Of a DNA stretch of 64,000 bases, positions 33,843-43,792 are shown piece after piece; position 1 is the stretch's first letter; each line of letters begins with the position of its first letter. The DNA is taken from the NCBI RefSeq assembly GCF_010500915.1, contig NZ_JAAAWP010000002.1, forward strand, positions 310,001-374,000, in the 5' to 3' direction. The stretch comes from Alteromonas hispanica. Lineage in GTDB: Bacteria; Pseudomonadota; Gammaproteobacteria; Enterobacterales; Alteromonadaceae. The notes under the pieces are model-generated. The model saw nothing but the letters and a program-made list of their open reading frames with translations. It had not been told where the DNA came from and made no database searches. The translations under genes were made by a program, and so were the position numbers.

Positions 33843-34941
33843 ATGTTTGAAGTTAACCCGGTTACTAATGCGATAAAAGACATCCGCGAGCGCACCGACG
33901 CGCTTAGGGGGTATCTTTGACTTTGATGCAAAGTCGGAGCGTTTAGAAGAAGTAAGTAGAGAACTTGAAAACCCAGACGTGTGGAATGAGCCAGATAAGG
34001 CTCAAGCGCTGGGGAAAGAGAAGGTAGCACTAGAGCAAATTGTGGAAACTATTCACAATTTAGATCAGGGCACCGACGATGTGGAAGGTCTTGTTGAACT
34101 GGCCGTTGAAGCCGAAGACGAGGAAACTTTTGAAGAGGCGCAGAGCGAACTCAATAGTTTGCTAGAAGCGCTAGAGAAATTAGAGTTTCGGCGCATGTTT
34201 TCTGGTCCTAACGATGAGAATGATTGTTACATTGACATTCAATCAGGATCTGGCGGTACAGAAGCACAAGATTGGGCCAATATGCTGCTACGTATGTATC
34301 TTCGTTGGGGTGAAGCTCATGGTTTCAAAACCGAGCTCATCGAAGTGTCAGACGGCGACGTAGCAGGTATAAAAAGTGCGACATTACGGATACAAGGCGA
34401 GTATGCCTTTGGCTGGCTGCGCACAGAAACAGGCGTTCATCGCCTTGTACGTAAATCGCCATTCGATTCGGGCAACAGAAGACACACATCGTTTTCTTCA
34501 GCCTTTGTTTATCCTGAAGTCGATGATGATATCGATATCGATATCAATCCTTCGGATTTGCGTATTGATACTTACCGTGCTTCTGGCGCAGGTGGACAGC
34601 ACGTTAATAGAACAGATTCAGCGGTGCGTATTACTCACGAGCCAACGGGTATTGTGGTGCAATGTCAGAACGACCGCTCGCAGCACAAAAACAAAGATCA
34701 GGCTATGAAGCAGTTGAAAGCTAAACTGTATGAGTTTGAACTGCAGAAACAAAATGTTGAAAAACAGGCAATGGAAGACAGTAAGTCTGACATTGGGTGG
34801 GGGAGTCAAATACGCTCTTACGTTTTAGACGATTCTCGCATAAAAGATTTGCGTACCGGCGTTGAAACACGCAACACTCAGGCCGTGCTAGACGGCGGTC
34901 TGGATAAATTCATTGAAGCTAGCCTGAAATCAGGGCTGTAG
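33843..34941 (+). CDS. prfB: Peptide chain release factor 2 with programmed +1 frameshift
   Basis: Recognises UAA/UGA and releases the finished protein. Codons 1-25 are read from ATG 33843; codon 26 is an in-frame TGA at 33918-33920, bypassed by a +1 shift, after which the frame runs from GAC 33919 to the stop at 34941. The total is 365 residues, identical to E. coli RF2. Motifs: the SPF stop-codon tripeptide in RKSPFDS and GGQ in [13 protein letters not shown]. The autoregulatory frameshift is described separately. lysS follows 23 bases later, the usual prfB-lysS pair. Confidence 0.96.
33906..33921 (+). promoter_or_regulatory. prfB programmed frameshift site
   Basis: An internal Shine-Dalgarno-like AGGGGG (33906-33911), three bases TAT, then CTTTGAC (33915-33921). 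Low RF2 slows decoding of TGA and lets the ribosome slip +1 on CTT. It matches the conserved bacterial site. Confidence 0.95.
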
Positions 34942-34964
34942 ACCGAACAACGAAGTGAAAGGTT

Positions 34965-36515
34965 ATGACTGACCAACAAACTGACGATAATAAATTAATT
35001 GCTGAGCGCCGTTCAAAGTTAAGCGCTATTCGCGAACAGTGCCGTGCCAACGGCTTTCCAAACAGCTTTCGTCGCGAAAATTACGCTGATGAGTTGCAGG
35101 CTAAGTTCGGTGAATTCGATAAAGAAATTCTGCAAGAGCAGGGTAACAAGGTAAGTATTGCTGGCCGTATAATGGCAAAGCGCGGTCCATTTATGTTGCT
35201 TCAAGACATGACTGGGCGCATTCAGGCCTATGCTGACAAAGACACGCAAAAAGCCCTTAAAGCTAAATACGGTGCGTTGGATATTGGTGACATTATTGGC
35301 GTAGCGGGTGATTTGCACAAATCAGGTAAAGGCGACCTTTACGTGAATATGGAGCAATACGAACTGCTTACCAAAGCGCTTCGTCCGCTGCCAGAAAAGT
35401 TCCACGGCTTGAGTGATCAGGAAACTAAATATCGCCAGCGCTATGTAGATCTGATCACCAGCGAGCAAACCCGTAAAACCTTCATGATCCGAAGTAAAAT
35501 TGTGAACGGTATTCGCAATTATCTGACCAAGCGTGACTACCTAGAGGTAGAAACGCCAATGCTACAGGTTATTCCAGGTGGCGCTACTGCGAAGCCATTT
35601 GTTACTCACCACAACGCGCTAGACATTGATATGTACTTGCGTATTGCCCCAGAGCTTTATTTGAAGCGCTTGGTCGTTGGTGGGTTTGAACGCGTGTTCG
35701 AAATTAACCGTAACTTCCGTAACGAAGGCCTTTCAACTCGTCATAACCCAGAGTTTACCATGCTTGAGTTCTACCAGGCGTATGCAGACTACAATGACCT
35801 GATGAACCTTACCGAAGATATGCTGCGCACATTGGCAGAAGATATTCTTGGCACCAGCATAATCAAGAATACTACGAAAGACGCTGAGGGTAATGTCACG
35901 TCTGAAGTAGAGTATGATTTTGGTAAGCCGTTTGAACGCTTGAGCATGGGCGATGCTATTCTAAAATACTGGCCTGAAGCCGATGAAGCGGCCATTCGCG
36001 ATCCAGAGGCAAACCTAGATTCGCTAAAAGCCATGGCGAAGCAGCTTCACATCAAAGAGCCTGAGGTTGACGGTATTTGGGGCGCGGGTAAATACCTGTG
36101 TGAAATCTTTGAAGCAACAGCTGAAGAGAAGCTTGAACAGCCTACGTTTATTACTGAATATCCGTGGGAAGTATCGCCGCTTGCACGTCGTAACGACAAC
36201 AACCCGTTCATTACTGACCGTTTCGAGTTCTTCGTAGGCGGACGTGAATTAGCGAACGGCTTTAGCGAGCTTAACGACCCAGAAGACCAGGCTGAGCGTT
36301 TTGCGAAACAGGTTGAAGAAAAAGATGCAGGCGATGATGAAGCCATGCACTTTGACGATGACTATATTCGTGCGCTTGAGTATGGCCTACCGCCTACGGC
36401 AGGTGAAGGTATTGGTATCGACCGTCTAGCTATGCTGTTTACCGATAGCTCAACCATTAAAGACGTAATTTTGTTCCCTCATATGAAGCCTGAGGCAACA
36501 AAAGAAGCTGAATAA
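34965..36515 (+). CDS. lysS: Lysyl-tRNA synthetase, class II
   Basis: A 516-residue class II synthetase charging tRNA-Lys. It has an N-terminal OB-fold anticodon domain (about 60-150, ..[22 protein letters not shown].. in part), then motif 2 [25 protein letters not shown] (about 243-267, quoted here as family signature in fragments FRNEG and HNPEFTMLE) and motif 3 [14 protein letters not shown]. Length and end match the housekeeping enzyme. It is co-transcribed with prfB. Its stop is followed by a G/C-rich inverted repeat. Confidence 0.97.
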   Translation: MTDQQTDDNKLIAERRSKLSAIREQCRANGFPNSFRRENYADELQAKFGEFDKEILQEQGNKVSIAGRIMAKRGPFMLLQDMTGRIQAYADKDTQKALKAKYGALDIGDIIGVAGDLHKSGKGDLYVNMEQYELLTKALRPLPEKFHGLSDQETKYRQRYVDLITSEQTRKTFMIRSKIVNGIRNYLTKRDYLEVETPMLQVIPGGATAKPFVTHHNALDIDMYLRIAPELYLKRLVVGGFERVFEINRNFRNEGLSTRHNPEFTMLEFYQAYADYNDLMNLTEDMLRTLAEDILGTSIIKNTTKDAEGNVTSEVEYDFGKPFERLSMGDAILKYWPEADEAAIRDPEANLDSLKAMAKQLHIKEPEVDGIWGAGKYLCEIFEATAEEKLEQPTFITEYPWEVSPLARRNDNNPFITDRFEFFVGGRELANGFSELNDPEDQAERFAKQVEEKDAGDDEAMHFDDDYIRALEYGLPPTAGEGIGIDRLAMLFTDSSTIKDVILFPHMKPEATKEAE

Positions 36516-36529
36516 AATGCATTGAATGC

Positions 36530-36558
36530 AGCGCGGGTGGTTAATCTAGCCGCGCTTG
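36530..36558. terminator. Possible terminator between lysS and panE
   Basis: AGCGCGG / CCGCGCT stem with a 13-base loop between the convergent lysS and panE genes. The T tail is weak (TGTT), so this is tentative. Confidence 0.4.
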
Positions 36559-36571
36559 TTCGATATAACGT

Positions 36572-37549
36572 TTAACGCTGAGACGTAATTAAACGAGTAT
36601 TGGCACTCAGGGCTTTTACGCGTTGAACAAGAAGGGCATTGGTGCTTGCACTAATGCCTTTTTTATTTGCCATAGTCACAATATAACCATTAATTGCGTC
36701 TATTTCTGTTTGGCGTTTGTACTTAATATCTTGGTGCATACTCGAGAAGTTATTCCCCGTGGCGGTTGCCACTTCAAGCACAGTGTTTTTTATAGCCCGG
36801 AGATCAAAACGCTGCCCGCACGACGCTGCTACATCCACAAATTCCTGACATATTTGATGTCGAAGTTCACTGTAGCATTCATCGCAAATAGCGCGATTCG
36901 GCACGTCGTTAAGTGCGGTTAAAGGGTTGATGACTGCATTTACCGCTAACTTGCTCCACAACGCATACAAAATGTCATTTGAAATCGTCACGGGAGGCAA
37001 AACACGAGTTAGCAAGTCACAGGCTACTATTAGTTTGTTTTTGCTATTTTCAAGGTTATCTAAGTCCGTAACGATATCAATGCTTTCAGGCTGACTACTG
37101 CCGATTGTTATAGAACCACTGCCGGTAAAGATCACTTGGGATACATTACGACTAGTGCGCTTTTTTAGTGCTCCATGACTGGTTGTAGCAAGAAGCAGCG
37201 GGTAGTGATCACCAAGTAGCGATTGAGCGATTTCTTGCCCACCCATACCGTTGTGAAGTAATACGACAACGGGTTTTTGGTTTAAAAATGGCAGCCATTG
37301 CGTTAACGCCTCTTCTAGCTGATACACCTTAAGAGGAATAATTAACACATCATTGGCACTTAATGACTGAGGAGGGAGGACAGAACCATTTAGCGAAAAA
37401 GTTTTTCCGTCCAACCATACCGCACTACCAGGAATATCTGCAGAGACTGCAGAGCGAGGGTAAAGGCTGTAATTCACGTTGTGCTTTTCGGCACCTGCGG
37501 CTAACAAGCTGCCTATGGCACCACAGCCTACAATATGCAGTTGTGCCAT
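36572..37549 (-). CDS. panE: 2-dehydropantoate 2-reductase (ketopantoate reductase)
   Basis: A 325-residue NADPH-dependent reductase making pantoate for coenzyme A. The Rossmann loop VGCGAIGSLLAAG is at 7-19, with LIIPLKVYQLEEAL and LLHNGMGGQE as in PanE/ApbA, and the catalytic-Lys segment SKLAVNAVINPLTAL around 205. Length is close to E. coli PanE (303). It lies five bases after the pseudouridine synthase gene. Other members of the family act on related 2-keto acids, so the substrate is a family-based assignment. Confidence 0.88.
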   Translation of the reverse strand: MAQLHIVGCGAIGSLLAAGAEKHNVNYSLYPRSAVSADIPGSAVWLDGKTFSLNGSVLPPQSLSANDVLIIPLKVYQLEEALTQWLPFLNQKPVVVLLHNGMGGQEIAQSLLGDHYPLLLATTSHGALKKRTSRNVSQVIFTGSGSITIGSSQPESIDIVTDLDNLENSKNKLIVACDLLTRVLPPVTISNDILYALWSKLAVNAVINPLTALNDVPNRAICDECYSELRHQICQEFVDVAASCGQRFDLRAIKNTVLEVATATGNNFSSMHQDIKYKRQTEIDAINGYIVTMANKKGISASTNALLVQRVKALSANTRLITSQR

Positions 37550-37554
37550 CTTGG

Positions 37555-38340
37555 TTAACCGCCTTGAATGTTCATGCCGCGCTCATCGCATTCTTGTTGA
37601 AAGCGAGAAGGTAAAGCCGGCCATAAGAGGACTTCAGGTGTAGCGACCGACGATATCCAGTCTTTAACCTGTGCTTCGTTAAATATATCCCCCTCTAAAA
37701 GAGGTGCTGTGGCGGATATCACGCCGCTTTTTAGTGGGAGCGTTAATTTAAAAGCATGTAAATACAGCCTGTCGGCATTGCTGCCGCCATAAAGAACGTC
37801 TCCTAAAATGGGCGCGCCTATGCTTTTTAGCGCTACTCTGATTTGGTGAGTTTTGCCGGAGTGTGGCTTTAATATAAACCCTCTCACTCCAGGCTTGGCA
37901 GAATAGCTGAAAAACTGAGTAAGCGCTGGGTTTACCGTAGTCTTCAACAAAATGTGCTGCCCGCCGCGACGGTTTTTCATATCGCCGATAATAGCGCCTT
38001 GTTTTTTCTTTGGTTTCTTATCACTGAGCGCAAGGTAGTACTTACTAACTTGGCGAGTTTCAAATAACCTGCCTATCTCAGCGGCCACTGATTCGTTTTC
38101 AGCTAGACATAAACAGCCTGAAGTCCCAGTATCTAAGCGATGACACAAGTGTAGATGCGGCACATTAAGCTGCTCTTTTAATCGCGTTACAATACCTTCG
38201 CTATTAGACAAAACGCTATCAGGCGCTTTATTTCTGGCTGTTTCATCGTGCATAGCTGCTTCATCATGCATAGCTAGGTCGACAGGCTTGTTGACAATAA
38301 CAACACCCTTGTCACGATAGAGGATAGGGATAGATTGCAC
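37555..38340 (-). CDS. RluA-family pseudouridine synthase
   Basis: A 261-residue RNA pseudouridine synthase without an S4 domain. The catalytic motif is HRLDTGTSGCLCLA (Asp in HRLDTGTSG), followed by KYYLALSDKKPKKKQG and the end-motif HSGKTHQIRVALKSIGAPILGD. The family includes RluA, TruC and others; the RNA target here cannot be told. The start is GTG 38340, sharing a base with the Hpt stop (TAGTG). Near the N-terminus a six-residue segment is duplicated (AMHDEA-AMHDET). Confidence 0.85.
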   Translation of the reverse strand: MQSIPILYRDKGVVIVNKPVDLAMHDEAAMHDETARNKAPDSVLSNSEGIVTRLKEQLNVPHLHLCHRLDTGTSGCLCLAENESVAAEIGRLFETRQVSKYYLALSDKKPKKKQGAIIGDMKNRRGGQHILLKTTVNPALTQFFSYSAKPGVRGFILKPHSGKTHQIRVALKSIGAPILGDVLYGGSNADRLYLHAFKLTLPLKSGVISATAPLLEGDIFNEAQVKDWISSVATPEVLLWPALPSRFQQECDERGMNIQGG

Positions 38341-38921
38341 TATTTCGCGTCGAGTTCTGACAGCGCTTCTTCGTAATCTAGTTCGTCAACGGCATCAATA
38401 ATTGCTTCGCGCTTTTCGTTTTCAATACCCATAGCCGACAACCACTCTTCTAACGTAGATTGTGAAATGAATTCACTTGCTTTAAGTGCAGAGGTTAACT
38501 GTTTTCTTGCGCGTTCTGCAGCGGCGCTATTTACCGGAGCGTTGCTTGCTTTCGCATTGGCGCTGTTATCAGAAGTAGATTCAGCGGTAAGCGTATCAAT
38601 GTTGCTAACCGTTTCGTTCAGTAAAACCACAAAACTTGAATAGTCATTGGGAAGTTCTTTGTCGTTTCTAATTGCGCTTTCCACTGGCTTGCTTGCGTTG
38701 TGCAAAGCAAACAGGCCTAGGTTTCCAGTCACGCCCTTTAGAGTATGAATTAACGAATAGGCATCATCATATTGCTGACTTTCTACAAGTCCCTGTAAAT
38801 CTGTATCCAACGTTCGATATTCATCGGTGAATTTTCCGAGCAAAGTGAATAAGAGCTTTTTGTTTCCGCTTAACTGCGACAGTCCAAATTCAATATCGAC
38901 TAATGTCGTTGACTTATCCAT
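38340..38921 (-). CDS. Histidine phosphotransfer (Hpt) domain protein
   Basis: A 193-residue stand-alone phosphorelay protein. The Hpt helix with the phosphoryl-accepting His is AYSLIHTLKGVTGNLGLFAL (HTLKG, about 55-75). An Ala/Asn/Ser-rich linker and an acidic C-terminal helical region (EELDYEEALSELDAK type) follow. No sensor kinase or response regulator is in the neighbourhood, so its partners are elsewhere. It is the first gene of a three-gene minus-strand operon with an odd partnership (pseudouridine synthase and PanE). Confidence 0.82.
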   Translation of the reverse strand: MDKSTTLVDIEFGLSQLSGNKKLLFTLLGKFTDEYRTLDTDLQGLVESQQYDDAYSLIHTLKGVTGNLGLFALHNASKPVESAIRNDKELPNDYSSFVVLLNETVSNIDTLTAESTSDNSANAKASNAPVNSAAAERARKQLTSALKASEFISQSTLEEWLSAMGIENEKREAIIDAVDELDYEEALSELDAK

Positions 38922-39227
38922 GCAGGTATCCTTTTACAACACGTTTAGGCGACGTTTGAGTAACGTCGTTGGTCATTGCTTTACTACCATTGAGCGAAAC
39001 AACATGGCACTGCTCTGCGTTAATAGAGATGATAGTGCAAAATATGGTGAGTAGTGTATTTCAAGAATACACAAATTAATAGAACCATAGCAAAGTCTGA
39101 ACAAGTAAAGCGCTCAAAATTCTGGTAATCTCAAGCGCTAACACTGCATCGTCCTCGTGTTGATGAACAATAAGAAAATGCCGCTACCCAACCGGCTTGC
39201 AAGAAGTTGTTATAAAAAGGAATAAAC
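38922..39227. other. Intergenic space between divergent Hpt and M16 genes
   Basis: 306 bases with no coding sequence seen. The only structure noted is a near-central inverted repeat GTGTATT-TCAAG-AATACAC at 39054-39072, a possible operator of unknown regulator. AAAAAGGAAT precedes the M16 ATG as its ribosome binding site. Confidence 0.4.
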
Positions 39228-42119
39228 ATGCCGGGAAAATTCTCCTTTCGCACCATTGGTATGGTGCTTATCGTTTTATCTATTAGCGCTTGTCAGCGTG
39301 CTCAGGTAGAACAGAGCCAAGAAACGAACGCTGCCTCAATATCGATACCTTATGAAAAATATACCTTAGATAACGGGTTAACCGTTATTCTTCACGAAGA
39401 TCATTCAGATCCATTGGTTCATGTTGATGTTACCTATCACGTTGGATCCGCGAGAGAAGAGATTGGAAAATCCGGCTTTGCGCATTTTTTTGAGCATATG
39501 ATGTTTCAGGGCTCTCAGCACGTTGCTGATGAACAGCACTTTAAGGTAATTACAGAAGTCGGTGGTAATTTAAACGGGACGACAAATACAGATAGAACCA
39601 ACTATTTTGAAACAGTACCAGCTAATCAATTAGAAAAGGTTTTGTGGTTAGAGTCTGATCGTATGGGGTTTTTACTCGAGGCCGTTGACCAAGAAAAATT
39701 TGAGAATCAGCGGGAAACGGTAAAAAACGAACGTTCTCAACGAGTTGATAATCAGCCTTATGGATTGCGCAACGAATTAAATGGTGAAGCTCTCTATCCT
39801 GAGGGGCACCCTTATTCTTGGTCAACTATTGGTTATGTTGAAGATTTAGACCGCGTGGACGTTGAAGATCTCAAAGCCTTCTTTAAACGCTGGTATGGGC
39901 CGAATAACGCCGTGCTTACCATTGGTGGCGATATCGACATCGAGCAAACCAAAGCGCTGATCAAAAAATATTTTGGGAGTATTCCCAAAGGCCCTGAAGT
40001 GTCAGATCCTCAGCCTCAACCTGTAACCCTTAATGAAACTCGGTATCTTACTCTAGAAGACAATGTGCATTTGCCATTGCTTCAGATTACTTTCCCAACT
40101 GTGCATGTTCGCCATCCCGACGAAGCGCCATTAGACGTGCTGGCAAATATTCTTGGCGGTGGTAAAACGTCGTTGTTTTATAAAAATTTAGTGAAGCAGG
40201 GGATTGCGGTTCAAGCGGCAGTATCACACCCATGTCGTGAGTTGGCCTGCGAATTTCAGCTTCTCGCACTTGCCAATCCATCAAAGATAACTTCTCTAGG
40301 TACGCTTCAGAAGGCGCTTAATGATACGCTTAAAGAATTTGAAAACCGCGGTGTAACTGTGGACGATCTTGCACGTACCAAGGGACAGTTGGAGTCAACC
40401 ACTGTGTTTGGCCTTCAAAGTGTGTCTGGAAAAGTGTCGGCACTCGCCGCTAATGAAACCTTTCATAATACACCTGACCTCATCGCGGAAGATATCGCGC
40501 GCTATAACGGGGTGACTGCCAGCGATATTATGCGTGTTTACAATACCTACATCAAAAATGCGAACAGCGTAATTTTAAGTGTGGTTCCGGAGGGTAGCCC
40601 ACAGCTCGCTGCCGCAGAACCAAACTTTGAACGTCCGGTTCGTACGCTACCTCAATCTGACGCACAGGCCTCAATGACTGAAAATGTGCCTTCACAAGCT
40701 TCAGATATTGAGAATGGTGTAAGTAAGCGTGTTGCGTATGACAACTTTGATAGAAGCGTTATGCCAGATGCAGGACCGGCGCCTATTGTAAAAGTACCAG
40801 ATTATTGGGAGCGTGAGTTAAGCAATGGCATAAAAGTGCTTGGTGTTACCAGCAATGAAACACCCACCGTCACCCTTACTTTAGGAATAGATGGCGGTAT
40901 GTTGCTAGACCCTAAAGGCAAAGCAGGAACAGCTTATCTTACTGCATTGCTAATGAATGAATCGACAGAGAATTATTCCAATGAAGATTTAGCCAACGAA
41001 CTGGCAAAATTGGGAAGCTCAATACGCATTAGTGCCTCTGGTCGCTCTACACAAGTTTACGTTTCTACGCTGACTAAAAATCTTACGCCTACATTATTGT
41101 TGTTAGAGGAAAAGTTATTTAAACCTGCGTTTCGTGAAGAAGACTTCGTCAGAATGAAAGAGCGCGTGCTGCAAGGGCTTCAACAGCAGGCAAAAACGCC
41201 ATCTAGCCTTGCGCGTAGAGCCCGAGACTTAATTTTGTTCGGAGAAGAAAACCGCGTGAGTTTACCCGATGAGGGAACGATGGCGACGGTGGAAAATATT
41301 ACGTTAAGTGACGTGAAAGCATTTTATAAACGTTATTACTCGCCCGCGAAGGCAAGTATGGTAGTGGTAGGGAATCTATCTGAAGATAAAATTGTGGACG
41401 CATTAGGTTTTATAGCCCAGTGGAAAGGGCAGGATTATGAGTTTACCGATTACAATGCGTTTCCTTCTTACGATAAAAGAAACCTTTATTTAGTAGATAG
41501 CCCAGGAGCCGTTCAATCAGTTGTATTTATAGTCGATAGAGGCTTGCCTTTTGATGCCACTGGAGATTATTTTAAAACAAGGTTAATGAACTTTCCTCTA
41601 GGCGGTGCTTTTAATAGTCGGATTAATCTCAACTTACGGGAAGAGAAAGGTATTACTTACGGCGCAAGCAGTGGTTTTGTCGGCGGCAAAACGTTAGGTT
41701 GGTTTGAAGCGAGTTCCGACCTCACCGCTGAAAATACCGCAGAAGGCATTGAGGCAATTTTTTCTGAAATACAGGCGTACAGAGAAAGCGGTATTACCGA
41801 ATCGGAAATTGAATTCATGCGCAGCGCGTTTACTCTTAGTGACGCGCTAGCATTTGAGACTCCAGCGAGTAAAGCTCGCTTCTTAAGGCAGTTGCTAAGC
41901 TACGAGTTAGAGAAAGGATATCGCAAAGAGCAGCTTGCCATTATCAATACCATTGATAAAGACACGATAGACAAGTTGGCAAAACAATATTTGAATGCTG
42001 ATAAAATGCAAATTATTGTAGTGGGCGATAAGGAAGAAATATTGCCGCAGCTGAACTCATTAAAACTGCCGGTCTTTGAATTAACGGTAGATGATAATAA
42101 GCGAACAGCGTTAAACTGA
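39228..42119 (+). CDS. M16-family zinc metalloprotease lipoprotein
   Basis: A 963-residue, two-lobed insulinase/pitrilysin-type protease. The lipobox LSISAC puts the acylated Cys at 22, so it is anchored in the periplasm or outer membrane. The N-terminal active half has the inverted zinc motif HFFEH (86-90) and third ligand Glu about 168 (KNERS). The C-terminal half (about 545-950) is the inactive partner with the ..LVDSPGAVQS.. and ..GAFNSRINLNLREEKGITYGASS.. substrate-positioning region. Such enzymes degrade peptides in a closed chamber. gshA begins shortly after and may be co-transcribed. Confidence 0.9.
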   Translation: MPGKFSFRTIGMVLIVLSISACQRAQVEQSQETNAASISIPYEKYTLDNGLTVILHEDHSDPLVHVDVTYHVGSAREEIGKSGFAHFFEHMMFQGSQHVADEQHFKVITEVGGNLNGTTNTDRTNYFETVPANQLEKVLWLESDRMGFLLEAVDQEKFENQRETVKNERSQRVDNQPYGLRNELNGEALYPEGHPYSWSTIGYVEDLDRVDVEDLKAFFKRWYGPNNAVLTIGGDIDIEQTKALIKKYFGSIPKGPEVSDPQPQPVTLNETRYLTLEDNVHLPLLQITFPTVHVRHPDEAPLDVLANILGGGKTSLFYKNLVKQGIAVQAAVSHPCRELACEFQLLALANPSKITSLGTLQKALNDTLKEFENRGVTVDDLARTKGQLESTTVFGLQSVSGKVSALAANETFHNTPDLIAEDIARYNGVTASDIMRVYNTYIKNANSVILSVVPEGSPQLAAAEPNFERPVRTLPQSDAQASMTENVPSQASDIENGVSKRVAYDNFDRSVMPDAGPAPIVKVPDYWERELSNGIKVLGVTSNETPTVTLTLGIDGGMLLDPKGKAGTAYLTALLMNESTENYSNEDLANELAKLGSSIRISASGRSTQVYVSTLTKNLTPTLLLLEEKLFKPAFREEDFVRMKERVLQGLQQQAKTPSSLARRARDLILFGEENRVSLPDEGTMATVENITLSDVKAFYKRYYSPAKASMVVVGNLSEDKIVDALGFIAQWKGQDYEFTDYNAFPSYDKRNLYLVDSPGAVQSVVFIVDRGLPFDATGDYFKTRLMNFPLGGAFNSRINLNLREEKGITYGASSGFVGGKTLGWFEASSDLTAENTAEGIEAIFSEIQAYRESGITESEIEFMRSAFTLSDALAFETPASKARFLRQLLSYELEKGYRKEQLAIINTIDKDTIDKLAKQYLNADKMQIIVVGDKEEILPQLNSLKLPVFELTVDDNKRTALN

Positions 42120-42146
42120 AGCGTTAACGTATCTTGAAATTACACT

Positions 42147-42175
42147 ATTGCTCCCCATTTACGGGAGCAATATTG
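42147..42175 (+). promoter_or_regulatory. Hairpin enclosing the gshA ribosome binding site
   Basis: ATTGCTCCC (42147-42155), loop CATTTAC and GGGAGCAAT (42163-42171) form a perfect 9-bp stem. The second arm contains GGGAG, the best ribosome binding site for the TTG start at 42173. There is no T run, so it is not a terminator. Confidence 0.55.
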
Positions 42176-43792
42176 ACATCACGGAAAACCATTTTGACTG
42201 CAGATACTACCTGTTTCGACGCGCGCGTGAAGGCGCTTAAATCGCCCGAATTTTTAGCCTCACTAAGAGAAATAAAACGCGGTGTAGAACGAGAAGCGCT
42301 TCGAATCAATCCAAATGGCACATTAGCCCAAACCCCACATCCAAAGCCGTTAGGTTCAGCTCTGTCCCATGAGTCGATTACCACAGACTTTTCCGAGTCA
42401 CTGTTGGAGTTTATTACTCCGCCCGAGGCAAGCTCAGCAAAAACCGTTGCGCAACTCAAAGATATTCATCGCTTTGTTGCTGACAACATAAACGACGAGC
42501 AAATTTGGCCGCTCAGTATGCCCTGTTTTATTGATGACGAGACGGAAATTCCCATTGCTTATTTCGGCGAGTCGAACGTGGGCAAAATGAAGCGAGTTTA
42601 CCGAATAGGGCTAAAAAATCGCTATGGTAGCATGATGCAGGCTATTGCCGGCGTGCATTTTAACTTTTCATTTCCAGATAGTTTTTGGGCGCTGTGGGCA
42701 AAGCAAAATGGCACAACCCATTCGCAAGAGCAAACTTCTGCGGAATACTTTGGGCTTATACGCAATTACCGTCGTCTATGCTGGTTGATTCCCTACTTAT
42801 ACGGTGCATCTCCGGCACTGTGTAGCTCATTTTTAAAAGGTAAAGAGTACAGCTTGCCGTTTAAGAAAGTAGGAAAAGGGACCCTTTACATGCCATATGC
42901 AACATCGTTGCGTATGAGCGATTTAGGCTATACCAGTGCTGAGCAGTCGTCGCTTAAGATTTGTTATAACGAGCTAGACAATTATGTTCGTCTTCTACGC
43001 GATGCCATGAGTACACCTTCCACTCGATTTGAGCGTTTCGCTTCTGGCGAAGGCGGCAATTACCAACAGCTGAGCCACAATATTATTCAAATTGAGAATG
43101 AGCTGTATTCTCCAATTCGACCCAAGCAGCCCACAGAGTCGATGGAAAAACCCACTGACGCGCTAGTGAGACGGGGAATTAGTTATATCGAGGTAAGAGC
43201 ACTCGACGTCAACCCGTTTTCTTCTGTAGGTATCAGTGACACACAGTTTAATTTTCTTGATGTATTTTTACTGGCTTGTTTACTTATTCCAAGTGAAGAG
43301 TTTGACGAGCAGCAGTTAAACGAGGCAAAAGAAAATATGGATCGTGTGGTGCTTGAAGGCCGCAAACCGGAACTGATGTTGTCTAACAACGGTGTCGATG
43401 TAACCTTGCCTGAGTGGAGCAAAAAGCTATTTACGTATTTTGAGCAGGCTGCGAACATACTTGATGAAGCAAATGATACGAAGCAATACAGAGAGGCAGT
43501 AGCGCAGGAATACGCAAAAACGCAAAACCCTGAGTTAACGCCGTCGGCAAAAATACTGCAAACTCTTTTATCTGAAAATAAAGATAACAGTATATTTGGG
43601 CTTGAATTGGCGGCTAAGTATAACAAGGAGATGAAGACCTTCGATTATACTTACACGCAAAGTGAAGATTTTGTTGAACAAGGAGAGCGCTCGTACGAAG
43701 CGCAAAGAGAGATTGAAGCCGCCGACACAAAAGACTTTGATACTTTTATAAAAGACTATTTTGCAGAGCCCCCGGCAAAAAAAAATGCCTGA
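42173..43792 (+). CDS. gshA: Glutamate-cysteine ligase
   Basis: First enzyme of glutathione synthesis, joining glutamate and cysteine with ATP. It is of the E. coli-type GshA fold: ..IKRGVEREALRIN.. (ATP/Mg Glu), HESITTDFSESLLEFITPP, ..GVHFNFSFPDSFW.., YLYGASPALCSSF and YIEVRALDVNPFSSVGI all match. The open frame reaches back to TTG 42134. TTG 42173 has GGGAG five bases away and gives 539 residues; TTG 42194 is a second option. E. coli gshA also starts with TTG. The stop codon lies inside a 10-bp hairpin. Confidence 0.93.
   Translation: MTSRKTILTADTTCFDARVKALKSPEFLASLREIKRGVEREALRINPNGTLAQTPHPKPLGSALSHESITTDFSESLLEFITPPEASSAKTVAQLKDIHRFVADNINDEQIWPLSMPCFIDDETEIPIAYFGESNVGKMKRVYRIGLKNRYGSMMQAIAGVHFNFSFPDSFWALWAKQNGTTHSQEQTSAEYFGLIRNYRRLCWLIPYLYGASPALCSSFLKGKEYSLPFKKVGKGTLYMPYATSLRMSDLGYTSAEQSSLKICYNELDNYVRLLRDAMSTPSTRFERFASGEGGNYQQLSHNIIQIENELYSPIRPKQPTESMEKPTDALVRRGISYIEVRALDVNPFSSVGISDTQFNFLDVFLLACLLIPSEEFDEQQLNEAKENMDRVVLEGRKPELMLSNNGVDVTLPEWSKKLFTYFEQAANILDEANDTKQYREAVAQEYAKTQNPELTPSAKILQTLLSENKDNSIFGLELAAKYNKEMKTFDYTYTQSEDFVEQGERSYEAQREIEAADTKDFDTFIKDYFAEPPAKKNA

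Noticed and set aside
33843..33920. Apparent premature TGA in prfB, as in a pseudogene.
   Set aside because: It is the conserved programmed frameshift site; the shifted product has the exact normal length.
43183..43626. 147-codon minus-strand ORF.
   Set aside because: It is fully antisense to conserved gshA sequence, is Ser-rich as typical shadow frames are, and has no ribosome binding site.
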